From the NCBI GenBank assembly GCA_026991885.1, contig JALXAQ010000238.1, positions 1 through 64,000 of the forward strand: a stretch of DNA of 64,000 nt. The letters are read 5' to 3'. Both the position numbers and the translations under genes were made by a program. Each line of letters opens with the position of its first letter. Position 1 is the first letter of the stretch. Under the pieces are notes generated by a model. That model did not search any database, had not been told where the DNA came from, and saw nothing but the letters and a program-made list of their open reading frames with translations. The stretch comes from Thiotrichaceae bacterium. GTDB lineage: Bacteria > Pseudomonadota > Gammaproteobacteria > Beggiatoales > Beggiatoaceae. Below are positions 43,548-53,638 of this stretch, piece by piece.

Positions 43548-44831
43548 ATGATTGATAACAAAATCCTGCAATTGTTGAAAAATATTTATCCTTTGTCATT
43601 ATTTGATGACGAGGATTATCAAGCGATAGTCAGTTATTGTCAACAGATACAAGTTGCCAAAAATGTGCCCATTTTAGAAGCCGACAAAACATGGCCTGGT
43701 TTGTATTTTATCATCGAGGGGCAAGTGCGATTTGTGGTTGATGTATCGGGACGAAAAGTGGATTACAATAAGCTACACACTTCTCAGCATTTTGGTGATT
43801 TAACCTCAGATGCCGTCAACCATTTTTCGGTTTATGGTAGCGCACCGTTATCCACTCTTTTGTACCTCCCCAAAAAGTATTTCCAATTATATGTGAGAAT
43901 GCATCCACAACTTGAACAAGTCATTGGGGAATACCAAACACAACAGGCGATTAAAGAATTTCTCATTCGCACCTCAGTCTTTTCTTATGTTCCTACACAA
44001 CAGTTGCAGGCACTCGTCAGTTCATTGAAAAATCAAAAATTACAGCCCCATGAGATTTTGATTAGACAAGGTGATGAGGCTAAAGAGGCTTACATCGTTG
44101 AAAAAGGTCGTTTGACAGTCCATGTTGATAAGCATCCAAATCAAGTGGTGCGTACCCTGACATCGGGGGACATCGTTGGCGAAATTGCCCTGCTCAAAAA
44201 TGCTAAACGGACTAGCAATGTGATTGCTCAGACTGAAACCAGCGTTTATGTCTTACCCCGAGAAGAATTTTTAAAACTCTTTGAAGAACAAGGAAAATTA
44301 AGCGACTGGGTTAATCAGTTAATGCAAGAACGCCTTGGCTCCACTCGCTCCGATCTGAAAGCTAAGTCTCATAAAGACTATAAGATGTGGTTAAAAGATC
44401 GACTGGGACTGTTTCCTGTGGTGCGACAAGAAAAACCACAAGACAGTGGTGCCGCTTGTCTCGCCATGGTTTGCCGTTATTATGGTAAATCTGTTGATCT
44501 TGAGTGGACACGCCTGAAAATCAAGGGCAATGATTTGGAGGCCAGCATTTCAGATTTAACCCAAGCGGCTGAGAAAATAGGACTAATGCCATTAGGGGTA
44601 TTGTCTTCATACGAGCATTTGATGAATAGTGCTTTGCCAGCTATTGTGGGTTGGAAAGGTGGACAGTGGGCTGTTGTGTATCAAGTGACGGATACTAAGG
44701 TGTCAATGGTCGATCCAGCACAGGGCGCACAAAAGATAAGCAAAGAGACTTTTATAATGTCTTGGATTTATTTTACTCTTTATTTAAAACCAAGTGAGCG
44801 TTTTTTTGGAAAATTAGAATCTAAGAGCTAA
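43548..44831 (+). CDS. Double cyclic-nucleotide-binding protein with degenerate C39-like peptidase domain
   Basis: A 427-residue cytoplasmic protein with three domains. Two CAP-type cyclic-nucleotide-binding domains come first: about residues 15-130 (FIIEGQVRFVV, degenerate) and about 140-255, where GDIVGEIALLKNAKRTSNVIA is the phosphate-binding cassette with Glu and Arg in place. Residues about 285-420 are a C39 peptidase-like domain (QDSGAACLAMVCRYYGKSV, VDPAQGAQKI). The usual catalytic Cys of DCG is Ser (DSG) and the His position reads WAVVYQ, so protease activity is unlikely. In cyanobacteria and relatives such domains precede ABC exporters; here no transporter follows. It looks like a stand-alone regulatory or truncated piece of a secretion system. 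Confidence 0.8.
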   Translation: MIDNKILQLLKNIYPLSLFDDEDYQAIVSYCQQIQVAKNVPILEADKTWPGLYFIIEGQVRFVVDVSGRKVDYNKLHTSQHFGDLTSDAVNHFSVYGSAPLSTLLYLPKKYFQLYVRMHPQLEQVIGEYQTQQAIKEFLIRTSVFSYVPTQQLQALVSSLKNQKLQPHEILIRQGDEAKEAYIVEKGRLTVHVDKHPNQVVRTLTSGDIVGEIALLKNAKRTSNVIAQTETSVYVLPREEFLKLFEEQGKLSDWVNQLMQERLGSTRSDLKAKSHKDYKMWLKDRLGLFPVVRQEKPQDSGAACLAMVCRYYGKSVDLEWTRLKIKGNDLEASISDLTQAAEKIGLMPLGVLSSYEHLMNSALPAIVGWKGGQWAVVYQVTDTKVSMVDPAQGAQKISKETFIMSWIYFTLYLKPSERFFGKLESKS

Positions 44832-44867
44832 TTAATTATTTAATTAATTAATATAGTTTTCTCAGGT

Positions 44868-44887
44868 GTGCAAGGCGTTCCTTGCAC
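44868..44887. repeat. GTGCAAGGCGTTCCTTGCAC palindrome, copy 1
   Basis: A 20-bp palindrome. A second copy differing in the centre (GTACC) lies at 56412 next to the ald stop codon. Confidence 0.75.
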
Positions 44888-45134
44888 TGAGTCATTCTTC
44901 TGCTATCTATCTATTATTTGGGGCTTCTCTATTAAAATAAGCGCAATTATAGCAATCAAAGCTACAAAAATATACTCCGATATGTCTCCTTTTCTATGCT
45001 TTCCTTTTAGGACATGTACTTTATGCCGACTAAAAGGCGATAATTGTATGCCTTCCAATGTCACCAATTTACTCACAACAACACCGTTGTTTTTTGAGGT
45101 ACTTCATTCTCTCGGTGCCCCAATTATTTTTGGA

Positions 45135-45156
45135 GTCCAAAGCTTTAGCTTTGGAC
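45135..45156. repeat. Palindrome variant with AAAGCTTTAGCTTT centre
   Basis: Ends GTCCAAAG and CTTTGGAC as in the main 20-bp family, but with a GCTTTAG core; related to the one at 20730. Confidence 0.7.
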
Positions 45157-45363
45157 TGTTTTCTTATTTTATCCCGATCAAATCGCACTTGTGGCGTACA
45201 AATTACATCCATTTTGTACGCCTGTGGCTCACAATGAATTTTGGATTTGGATCAAGCGCCACGTATATCACCCGGTTTACCGTCGACGGAAAACCCGTCT
45301 ATGGTAAACCTGCCTATAGAGTTATCTGATAACAAACAAGATTGGATTTTATGAAGATTTAAA

Positions 45364-45400
45364 TGTAGGGTGGGTTTCGCTCCGCTCTACCCACCCTACA
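45364..45400. repeat. TGTAGGGTGGGT hairpin
   Basis: TGTAGGGTGGGT and ACCCACCCTACA pair perfectly around TTCGCTCCGCTCT. Belongs to the GTAGGGTG group of elements. Confidence 0.8.
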
Positions 45401-45460
45401 AAAAAATACTTAACTATTTTTTCAAGAGGGACAAGTCTATTGACTAAATGACTTGAAAGA

Positions 45461-46840
45461 TCAAAACGGCAAAATTAAGGAACTATCTATTGCCAAAAAC
45501 TGCTGACGGAATTGTTCAGAAATCGCATCCAGTGCCGCTTGGTTGTCCGCTTCAAAACGAATGACTAAAGAAGGTGTCGTATTAGATGCGCGTACTAATC
45601 CCCATCCCTCCTTAAAATCCGCCCGTATGCCGTCAACCGTCGCAATTTCCGCTCCTTCAAACTGAAAACTGTTGCGGATTTTGTCCATCAACTCATAATG
45701 TTCACCAAATTCGGCCAATTCTAGCTTTAATTCGGGAGTGTTCACCGCGTCAGGTAGAGCAGCAAAGACTTTTTCGGGGGGGCGTGCGTCTTTAGATAAA
45801 ATTTCTAACAGACGAGCAGCCGTATATAAAGCATCATCAAAACCATACCAGCGTTCTTTAAAGAAAATATGCCCGCTCATTTCGCCGCCCAGTAAGGTGC
45901 CCGCTTTTTTCATTTCTGACTTGATCAGAGAATGTCCCGTTTTCCACATTTTGGGCTTGCCGCCCTGCTGTTTAATCGCATCGTGTAAATGCCGAGTACA
46001 TTTGACATCGTAGATAATTTCTGCGCCTGGATGACGTTTTAATAAATCTGTGGCATATAAAATCATTTGACGATCTGGCCAAATGAGTTTGCCTTTGGCA
46101 TCAACCACGCCTAAACGATCACCATCCCCATCAAATGCTAATCCTAAATCGGCACCTTCTGCTTGTACGACTTTGATCATCTCTTTCAGATTTTCAGGCA
46201 TACTCGGATCAGGGTGATGATTGGGAAAGTTTCCATCAACTTCACAAAATAATTCAATGACTTCGCAACCTAATGCTTTGAGGAGTTTCGGTGCTAAGAC
46301 GCCCGCGACGCCATTGCCACAATCTACCACGACTTTAAATGAACGCGCCAATTTAACATCATCAGTGATACGATTGATATAAGCATCACCAATGTCAATC
46401 GTTTCTAGTGTGCCACTGCCTGTGACTAAATCACCGGTTTCTAAGCGGTTTTTTAAGCCTTGGATGCGTTCCCCTGAGAGGGCTTCTCCGCCAATCATAA
46501 TTTTTAAGCCATTATAATCGGGCGGATTATGGCTGCCTGTCACCATCACGCCGCTGCCAGTGTTTAAATGAAATGTGGCAAAATAGAGGGCGGGTGTGGG
46601 TACTAGGCCGATGTTTATCACATCGCGCCCTGTGGCTTGTAAGCCTTTAATCAAGCTTTCTATTAATTGAGGCCCTGATAAGCGTCCATCACGGGCTACC
46701 ACAATTTTTTGTTGTTTTGAGGCGGCAGCTTCGCTGCCTATCGCTTGTCCTATTTGTTCAACAATGGCAGGCGTGAGGGCGTTTTCGTCTAGCTGTTCAC
46801 TGACAATGCCGCGAATGTCATAAGCTCTGAATATGGACAT
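45461..46840 (-). CDS. algC: Phosphomannomutase/phosphoglucomutase (AlgC-type)
   Basis: Interconverts mannose or glucose 6- and 1-phosphates for polysaccharide and LPS precursors. A 459-residue protein with N-terminus FRAYDIRGIV, catalytic phosphoserine in MVTGSHNPPDYNG (about residue 103), metal-binding loop LAFDGDGDRLGVVD and sugar-binding GGEMSGHIFF; the C-terminal domain has the phosphate loop VRASNTTPSLVIRFEAD. Closest in type to AlgC of Pseudomonas. It is 22 bp downstream of pgm on the same strand, so the two hexose-phosphate mutases form a pair. Confidence 0.95.
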   Translation of the reverse strand: MSIFRAYDIRGIVSEQLDENALTPAIVEQIGQAIGSEAAASKQQKIVVARDGRLSGPQLIESLIKGLQATGRDVINIGLVPTPALYFATFHLNTGSGVMVTGSHNPPDYNGLKIMIGGEALSGERIQGLKNRLETGDLVTGSGTLETIDIGDAYINRITDDVKLARSFKVVVDCGNGVAGVLAPKLLKALGCEVIELFCEVDGNFPNHHPDPSMPENLKEMIKVVQAEGADLGLAFDGDGDRLGVVDAKGKLIWPDRQMILYATDLLKRHPGAEIIYDVKCTRHLHDAIKQQGGKPKMWKTGHSLIKSEMKKAGTLLGGEMSGHIFFKERWYGFDDALYTAARLLEILSKDARPPEKVFAALPDAVNTPELKLELAEFGEHYELMDKIRNSFQFEGAEIATVDGIRADFKEGWGLVRASNTTPSLVIRFEADNQAALDAISEQFRQQFLAIDSSLILPF

Positions 46841-46862
46841 AATTGTGCTTGAAAAGTTTGTT

Positions 46863-48551
<1,689 letters not shown>

Positions 48552-48635
48552 TCAATTAATCTTTTAAGGCTGATAAAAAAAATGTGTTATATGATAACTC
48601 GCAACTTTTTACCATTGATGCTATTATAATATTAA

Positions 48636-48655
48636 GTCCAAGATAAATCTTGGAC
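48636..48655. repeat. 20-bp palindrome, copy 13
   Basis: GTCCAAGATAAATCTTGGAC, exact consensus plus TCC, just upstream of the toxin-antitoxin pair. Confidence 0.9.
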
Positions 48656-48690
48656 TCCTCTAAATAGCATCAACAGCATCATAACAATTT

Positions 48691-49044
48691 ATGAATGAAG
48701 TTCACTTTTACAAAACGGAATCAGGAGATTGCCCAATTGAGCAATTTCTAAATTCACTGACTGGTAAACAAGCGCAAAAAGTGCTTTGGGTACTACAACT
48801 CCTTGGTGATGCCTCCGTACCACCTGCCCAGTATTTTAAAAGACTACCAGATACAGACGATATTTGGGAAGTTAGAGTGCCAATGGGGCATGACATATTT
48901 GAATTATTGGGTTTTATGGATGAGCAATTGATGGTTTTGAATCATGCTTTTCAAAACCCCACTGAGAAAAACCAGTTACAAGAAGAAGTCAAAATTGCCG
49001 AATCACGCAAACAAGAGTACCTTAATCGGAAACCCTTATTATGA
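48691..49044 (+). CDS. HigB-like toxin (RelE superfamily, phage Gp49-like)
   Basis: A 117-residue protein of the Gp49/HigB type of RelE-fold ribosome-dependent mRNA interferases. Family blocks visible: VHFYKTESGDCPIEQFLNSL, the RLPDTDDIWEVRVPM strand pair, the FELLGFMDEQLMVLNHAF core and the PTEKNQLQEEVKIAESRKQE tail, which is very typical. The stop overlaps the start of an XRE antitoxin gene by four bases. Toxin first is the usual HigBA order. The normal pattern of basic residues is partly reduced (Met at the usual Arg near VPMGHDIFEL), so activity is probable but not certain. Confidence 0.9.
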   Translation: MNEVHFYKTESGDCPIEQFLNSLTGKQAQKVLWVLQLLGDASVPPAQYFKRLPDTDDIWEVRVPMGHDIFELLGFMDEQLMVLNHAFQNPTEKNQLQEEVKIAESRKQEYLNRKPLL

Positions 49045-49316
49045 ATGATTTAAATAATTACATTAGTCATCGCAAACAAAAGGATAAGGAATTTGCCTAT
49101 GGTTTTGATGAGGGTTATCAGGCGTTTAAAATTGGTACACTCCTTCGTCAAGGCCGCGAACTCTTAGGATTAACCCAAGAGGAGATAGCGATTAGGCTAC
49201 GTACCAAAAAGTCTGCGATTTCTAGAATGGAAAATCATGCCGAAGATATGAGTCTATCGACTCTAGGAAAAGTGGCCACTGCATTGGGCAAAAAAATTGA
49301 GATTGAATTAATTTAA
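49041..49316 (+). CDS. HigA-like antitoxin, XRE helix-turn-helix
   Basis: A 91-residue DNA-binding antitoxin. The helix-turn-helix lies at about residues 33-85 (IGTLLRQGRELLGLTQEEIA, KKSAISRMENHAEDMSLSTL). The extended N-terminal 30 residues probably wrap the toxin. Coupled by ATGA to the toxin gene. Members of this family repress their own promoter, so the palindrome at 48636 or the short gap before 48691 would be the place for an operator, though none is obvious. Confidence 0.92.
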   Translation: MNDLNNYISHRKQKDKEFAYGFDEGYQAFKIGTLLRQGRELLGLTQEEIAIRLRTKKSAISRMENHAEDMSLSTLGKVATALGKKIEIELI

Positions 49317-49327
49317 GGAATTAAGGA

Positions 49328-49347
49328 GTCCAAGATTTATCTTGGAC
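49328..49347. repeat. 20-bp palindrome, copy 14
   Basis: GTCCAAGATTTATCTTGGAC preceded by AAGGA, ending nine bases before the lolC start codon; it lies between the AAGGAG and the ATG. Confidence 0.9.
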
Positions 49348-49356
49348 GTCAAACAT

Positions 49357-50598
49357 ATGTTTAAACCATTCCCTTTTTATATTGGCTTGCGCTATACTCG
49401 CGCAAAACGCCGTAATCATTTCATTTCTTTTATATCTTTGAGCTCTATGCTCGGCATTGCCTTAGGGGTGACTGCTCTCATCACAGTATTATCGGTGATG
49501 AATGGTTTTGAAAAGGAATTACGTTCTCGCATGTTGGGTATGTCGGCGCATGTCGTGGTTAATGCTGAGAAACAATGGAGCGATTGGCAACCGATTCTAA
49601 AAGAAATCCAAGCACGCCCCCATGTGACGGGGGTAGCGCCGTTTATACAGGGGCAGGGTATGGTTAGCTATCAGAAAAATGTCGAAGGCGCGTTTTTGCA
49701 AGGTATTTCTCCAAAATTTGAGCCCCAAGTTTCTCAAGTCAAAGAGAAAATGATTGCTGGTAGTATAGATAATCTGAAAGCCGGAGAGTGGAAAATCGTG
49801 TTAGGTAAAGAATTGGCACGCGCACTCGGTGTTTGGATAGACGATAAAATTACCTTAGTTGTGCCACAAGCATCCGTCACGCCTGTTGGATTATTGCCCC
49901 GTATGAAACGCTTTACGGTGGAAGGTATTTTTAGCGTCGGTATGCATGAATTTGATAGCGGTTTAGTGTTATTGCATCTTGCCGATGCTGCCAAATTGTT
50001 ACGAATGCCGGTGGGTAGTATTCATGGATTAAATGTCAAATTGGATGATATGTTTAGAGCGGCTTCATTTAGTCGTGATTTGAATAAGGAATTTAATTAT
50101 TACAGTTATGATTGGACTTATCGCCATAAGAATTTTTTTGAAGCGATAAAAATGGAAAAAACGGTGATGTTTGTGATTTTGACCCTGATTGTCGCGGTGG
50201 CAGCCTTTAATATTGTTTCTACTTTGGTTATGGTTGTGACTGATAAACAGGCAGATATTGCTATTTTGCGGACTTTAGGGGCAACGCCTGGCACCGTTAT
50301 GGCGATTTTTATTGTGCAAGGCGCGTTAATTGGCATATTTGGCACCTTATTAGGATTAGGGGGGGGGATCAGTTTAGCCTTGAATATTGAAACGGTGGTG
50401 CCAGCGATTGAACACTTTTTTGGCGTTCGATTTTTATCATCCGATGTGTATTACATCAGCGAGTTACCATCTGATTTACGATGGTTTGATGTGTATTACA
50501 TCAGCGGATTATCTTTAATCATCAGTTTATTGGCTACAATCTATCCCGCTTGGCGTGCGTCACGTACTCATCCTGCGGAGGCGTTACGTTATGAATAA
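49357..50598 (+). CDS. lolC: Lipoprotein-releasing ABC transporter permease (LolC/LolE family)
   Basis: Inner-membrane part of the Lol complex, which extracts lipoproteins for transfer to LolA. One N-terminal membrane helix (about residues 20-45, after [19 protein letters not shown]), a large periplasmic domain, and three C-terminal helices ending [23 protein letters not shown], the family signature. 413 residues. The ATG at 49357 is used; the frame from 49342 starts in a palindrome. It overlaps lolD by eight bases. There is no second permease (lolE) after lolD, so this may work as a homodimer. Near the 3' end an exact 19-bp duplication encodes DVYYIS twice. Confidence 0.93.
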   Translation: MFKPFPFYIGLRYTRAKRRNHFISFISLSSMLGIALGVTALITVLSVMNGFEKELRSRMLGMSAHVVVNAEKQWSDWQPILKEIQARPHVTGVAPFIQGQGMVSYQKNVEGAFLQGISPKFEPQVSQVKEKMIAGSIDNLKAGEWKIVLGKELARALGVWIDDKITLVVPQASVTPVGLLPRMKRFTVEGIFSVGMHEFDSGLVLLHLADAAKLLRMPVGSIHGLNVKLDDMFRAASFSRDLNKEFNYYSYDWTYRHKNFFEAIKMEKTVMFVILTLIVAVAAFNIVSTLVMVVTDKQADIAILRTLGATPGTVMAIFIVQGALIGIFGTLLGLGGGISLALNIETVVPAIEHFFGVRFLSSDVYYISELPSDLRWFDVYYISGLSLIISLLATIYPAWRASRTHPAEALRYE

Positions 50599-51274
50599 AG
50601 CTGTGCTGAATTGTCAAAATGTGCATAAGTCTTTTAAAGAGGGTAGTCTTTCCGTTGATGTTTTGTCTGGTGTTGATTTGAGTGTCGATCAAGGAGAGCA
50701 AGTGGCTATTATCGGCACTTCGGGCTCTGGGAAAAGTACTTTATTGCATCTGTTAGGGGGATTAGATAATCCAAGCCAAGGTAAAATTTGGGTAGCGGGG
50801 CAACTTATGAATAGTTTAAGTCCTGCGAAACGTGGTTTATGGCGCAATAAAAATTTAGGTTTTGTCTATCAATTTCATCATTTATTGCCAGAATTTACGG
50901 CTTTAGAAAATGTTTGTATGCCTTTATTGATACGGGGATTATCTCCGGCTGAGGCGCAAGATAAGGCAGCCTCTATCCTAACTCAAGTGGGTTTAGTGCA
51001 ACGTCTTAAACATAAACCCGGAGAACTGTCGGGCGGAGAGCGACAACGGGCAGCGGTAGCACGGGCACTGGTGACGGAGCCTAAGTGTGTTTTAGCTGAT
51101 GAACCGACTGGTAATTTAGATCATCGCACTGCTGAGCAAGTGTATGAGCGTATGCTTGATTTAAATCAAGCCATTGGGACTAGTTTAGTGTTAGTGACGC
51201 ATGATGCTGGGCTTGCAGAACGGATGGATCGGAAATTGCGGTTAGTTGATGGGGTGTTGGTTGCCGCAGAATAA
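50591..51274 (+). CDS. lolD: Lipoprotein-releasing ABC transporter ATP-binding protein
   Basis: ATPase of the Lol complex. A 227-residue ABC protein: Walker [10 protein letters not shown] (about residues 42-50), Q-loop [12 protein letters not shown], signature LSGGERQR, Walker B CVLADEP with TGNLDHRT and the H-loop THDAG. The [14 protein letters not shown] block is LolD-specific among MacB-type ATPases. The start at 50591 ([10 protein letters not shown]) overlaps the lolC stop, indicating translational coupling; the ORF upstream of it is the lolC 3' end in another frame. Confidence 0.95.
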   Translation: MNKAVLNCQNVHKSFKEGSLSVDVLSGVDLSVDQGEQVAIIGTSGSGKSTLLHLLGGLDNPSQGKIWVAGQLMNSLSPAKRGLWRNKNLGFVYQFHHLLPEFTALENVCMPLLIRGLSPAEAQDKAASILTQVGLVQRLKHKPGELSGGERQRAAVARALVTEPKCVLADEPTGNLDHRTAEQVYERMLDLNQAIGTSLVLVTHDAGLAERMDRKLRLVDGVLVAAE

Positions 51275-51311
51275 TCCCTGTTGTTAATTAAATATAACTG
51301 AAAATTGAAAT

Positions 51312-52013
51312 ATGCTTCGTCCCTATTGGATACCTCATAATGCCAGTCCCCACGATTTTCCTGCTTTAGAAGAGGCTTTAGAGCATCCTGATGGATTATT
51401 GGCAGTTGGGGGGGATTTAACACCTAATCGTATTATTATGGCTTACCGATTAGGCATTTTTCCTTGGTACAATGATAATGAACCCATATTATGGTGGTCA
51501 CCTAATCAACGATTAGTATTATTTCCTGACAATCTAAAAGTCTCACGTAGCTTGCGTAAAACCATTCGTCAAGGTAAATTCACTGTGACTATGGATCAAA
51601 ATTTTCGGGCAGTCATTCAAGCTTGTGCGGCTCCTCGGCGCCATCAAGACAGTACTTGGATTACCAAGGAAATGCAGGAAGCCTATTGTCTTTTGCATGA
51701 CTATGGCTTTGCACATTCCGTTGAATCTTGGTATGAAGGGCGTTTAGTTGGGGGCTTGTATGGCATTGCCTTGGGTAAAGTATTTTTTGGTGAATCTATG
51801 TTTAGCCTTATGAGTGATGCTTCTAAAGTGCCTTTTGCACACTTTGTGCGCCAATTAGAATGCTGGGGCTATGAATTGATTGATTGTCAAGTGCATACTC
51901 AACATTTAGAAAGTTTAGGCGCGGAAAAGATTCCGCGTCAAGAATATCGCGCCTTATTAGATCGTTTATGTGAAGCTGCGGGACATACAGGCGTGTGGGA
52001 ATTTATGCCATGA
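51312..52013 (+). CDS. aat: Leucyl/phenylalanyl-tRNA--protein transferase
   Basis: Adds Leu or Phe to N-terminal Lys/Arg of proteins, marking them for ClpSAP degradation (N-end rule). A 233-residue protein with N-terminal FPALEEALEHPDGLLAVGGD, GIFPWYNDNEPILWWSPNQR and the C-terminal block SVESWYEGRLVGGLYGIALG...FGESMFS. It ends in an ATGA overlap with bpt, then another with folD, giving a tightly coupled trio. ClpS and ClpA are not in the window. Confidence 0.96.
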   Translation: MLRPYWIPHNASPHDFPALEEALEHPDGLLAVGGDLTPNRIIMAYRLGIFPWYNDNEPILWWSPNQRLVLFPDNLKVSRSLRKTIRQGKFTVTMDQNFRAVIQACAAPRRHQDSTWITKEMQEAYCLLHDYGFAHSVESWYEGRLVGGLYGIALGKVFFGESMFSLMSDASKVPFAHFVRQLECWGYELIDCQVHTQHLESLGAEKIPRQEYRALLDRLCEAAGHTGVWEFMP

Positions 52014-52726
52014 GTAATCGTCTCTATTTTAATCTCTATGCAACCCCCCCCCATAAATGTAGTTATTTATCAAATAGACTGGCAACAACCGTTTTCATTG
52101 AGCCAAGCATTCCTAAAAATGCCTCATTATATGATAATCTATCCCAACATGGTTTTAGACGTAGTGGTGGAGATATATATCGTCCAGACTGTTACGGTTG
52201 TAATGCTTGTATAGCGGTGCGTCTGCCAGTGCAACAATTTGTACCCCGTCGCAGCCAACGGCGTGTGTGGCAGAAAAATTCTGATTTAACGGTATCCGCA
52301 GTGCCCGCCTTATTCAAACCGGAACATTTTAATCTCTATCGTCGTTATCTCGCTGCCCGTCACAAAGGCGATGGCATGGATAATCCAAGCCCAAAGAGTT
52401 ATATAGATTTTCTCATTTGCGCTTGGGCAAAGACAAAATTTTATGAATTTCGTCTGGACAAAAGATTAGTTGCAGTAGCGGTTATTGATCATTTTAAACA
52501 GGGACTGTCGGCGGTGTACACCTTTTTTGATCCTGATTATTCGGCACGTAGTTTAGGTGTCTATGCCATTTTATGGGAAATAGAAGAAACAAAACGCTTA
52601 AATCTTGATTGGCTTTATTTGGGGTATTGGATTCAGGATTGTCATAAAATGAGTTATAAAGCTGAATATCAGCCACTTGAATATTACTATCAAGAAAAAT
52701 GGCAACGAGAAGCGAAAATAATATGA
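52010..52726 (+). CDS. bpt: Aspartate/glutamate leucyltransferase (Bpt)
   Basis: Adds Leu to N-terminal Asp/Glu of proteins, the partner branch of the N-end rule. A 238-residue protein. The N-terminal [18 protein letters not shown] (the Cys motif of arginyltransferase-like enzymes), [14 protein letters not shown], and the [17 protein letters not shown] and [15 protein letters not shown] blocks all fit. ATG at 52010 overlaps the aat stop, and its own stop overlaps the folD start. Bacterial members use Leu-tRNA rather than Arg-tRNA. Confidence 0.95.
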   Translation: MSNRLYFNLYATPPHKCSYLSNRLATTVFIEPSIPKNASLYDNLSQHGFRRSGGDIYRPDCYGCNACIAVRLPVQQFVPRRSQRRVWQKNSDLTVSAVPALFKPEHFNLYRRYLAARHKGDGMDNPSPKSYIDFLICAWAKTKFYEFRLDKRLVAVAVIDHFKQGLSAVYTFFDPDYSARSLGVYAILWEIEETKRLNLDWLYLGYWIQDCHKMSYKAEYQPLEYYYQEKWQREAKII

Positions 52727-53580
52727 CTGCAAAACGATTGGATGGTAAAGCACTTGCCGCACAAAAGCGTCAAATTTTAAAAAAACAAGTAGTTGAGCGT
52801 ATAGAGCAAGGACTGCGCCCGCCCGGTTTAGCGGTAGTACTCATCGGGGATAATCCCGCTTCACAAGTTTATGTTCGTCATAAGCGTAATGCTTGTGCAG
52901 AAGTCGGGATTCTATCGAAAGCTTATGATTTACCTGAAAATACTTCACAAGAGGCACTGTTGGCATTGCTTGATCAACTCAATGAGGATGCTGAAATTGA
53001 TGGCATTTTGGTACAATTGCCTTTGCCCGCCCATATTGAGACTGAGTTAGTGATTGAACGTATTGTGCCGCACAAGGATGTCGATGGATTTCATCCCTAT
53101 AATGTTGGGCGTTTGACTTTGCATGTACCCTTGTTACTTCCTTGTACTTCAAAGGCGGTGATGACTTTATTGGCTCAGACAGGCGTGAATATCATGGGTT
53201 TAGATGCTGTTGTTGTTGGTCAGTCAAATATTGCAGGTCGTCCTATCACATTGGAATTATTAGAAGCTAATTGTACTGTAACGGCTTGTCATAAATATAC
53301 TCGCAATCTCGCCGATAAAGTACGCAATGCTGATATTGTCGTGGCAGCCGTCGGCAAGCCCCATTTGATTGCGGGTGATTGGATTAAGCCCGGTGCAATT
53401 GTTATTGATGTGGGCATTAATCGACTTGATGATGGTCGATTAGTCGGCGATGTCGATTTTGCAGCGGCACAACACGCTAGTTGGATTACACCTGTTCCCG
53501 GTGGCGTTGGTCCAATGACTGTTGTTAGTTTGTTAGAAAATACTTTACAAGCGGCACAAGATGATGGACTTCCAAGATAA
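52723..53580 (+). CDS. folD: Methylenetetrahydrofolate dehydrogenase/cyclohydrolase
   Basis: Bifunctional enzyme that links methylene- and 10-formyl-tetrahydrofolate. A 285-residue protein: substrate block [14 protein letters not shown] with the catalytic Lys, VQLPLPAHI, cofactor loop [12 protein letters not shown] (usually GRSxIVGxP), and the C-terminal signature [12 protein letters not shown]. It starts by ATGA overlap with bpt. The last codons (GLPR-stop) are read from a copy of the palindromic repeat, which supplies the TAA. Confidence 0.95.
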   Translation: MTAKRLDGKALAAQKRQILKKQVVERIEQGLRPPGLAVVLIGDNPASQVYVRHKRNACAEVGILSKAYDLPENTSQEALLALLDQLNEDAEIDGILVQLPLPAHIETELVIERIVPHKDVDGFHPYNVGRLTLHVPLLLPCTSKAVMTLLAQTGVNIMGLDAVVVGQSNIAGRPITLELLEANCTVTACHKYTRNLADKVRNADIVVAAVGKPHLIAGDWIKPGAIVIDVGINRLDDGRLVGDVDFAAAQHASWITPVPGGVGPMTVVSLLENTLQAAQDDGLPR

Positions 53581-53590
53581 ATCTGGCCGA
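53569..53590. repeat. 20-bp palindrome, copy 15, providing the folD stop codon
   Basis: CTTCCAAGATAAATCTGGCC followed by GACTCC; same right-arm variant as at 16275. The TAA of AAGATAA ends folD. Confidence 0.8.
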
Positions 53591-53638
53591 CTCCTATGAC
53601 TCCTATCTATCCTACCTAGCATTTTTGGGCTTCAAATC

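Larger units (their letters stand above)
44832..45460. other. Long intergenic region with several repeats, no convincing gene
   Basis: A 153-codon open frame (44868-45329) begins inside a palindromic repeat and has the composition of non-coding DNA, so I do not call it. The region holds the GTGCAAGGCG palindrome (44868-44887), a variant of the 20-bp palindrome (45135-45156) and a GTAGGGTGGG hairpin (45364-45400). Short duplicated phrases occur around 45280-45320 (GTTTACCGTC, GGTAAACCTG). Confidence 0.55.

Noticed and set aside
44868-45329. 153-codon open frame after the cNMP/C39-like gene
   Set aside because: It starts inside the GTGCAAGGCG palindrome, runs through another repeat, has no ribosome-binding site and reads as low-complexity, cysteine/phenylalanine-rich sequence. 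No family resemblance.
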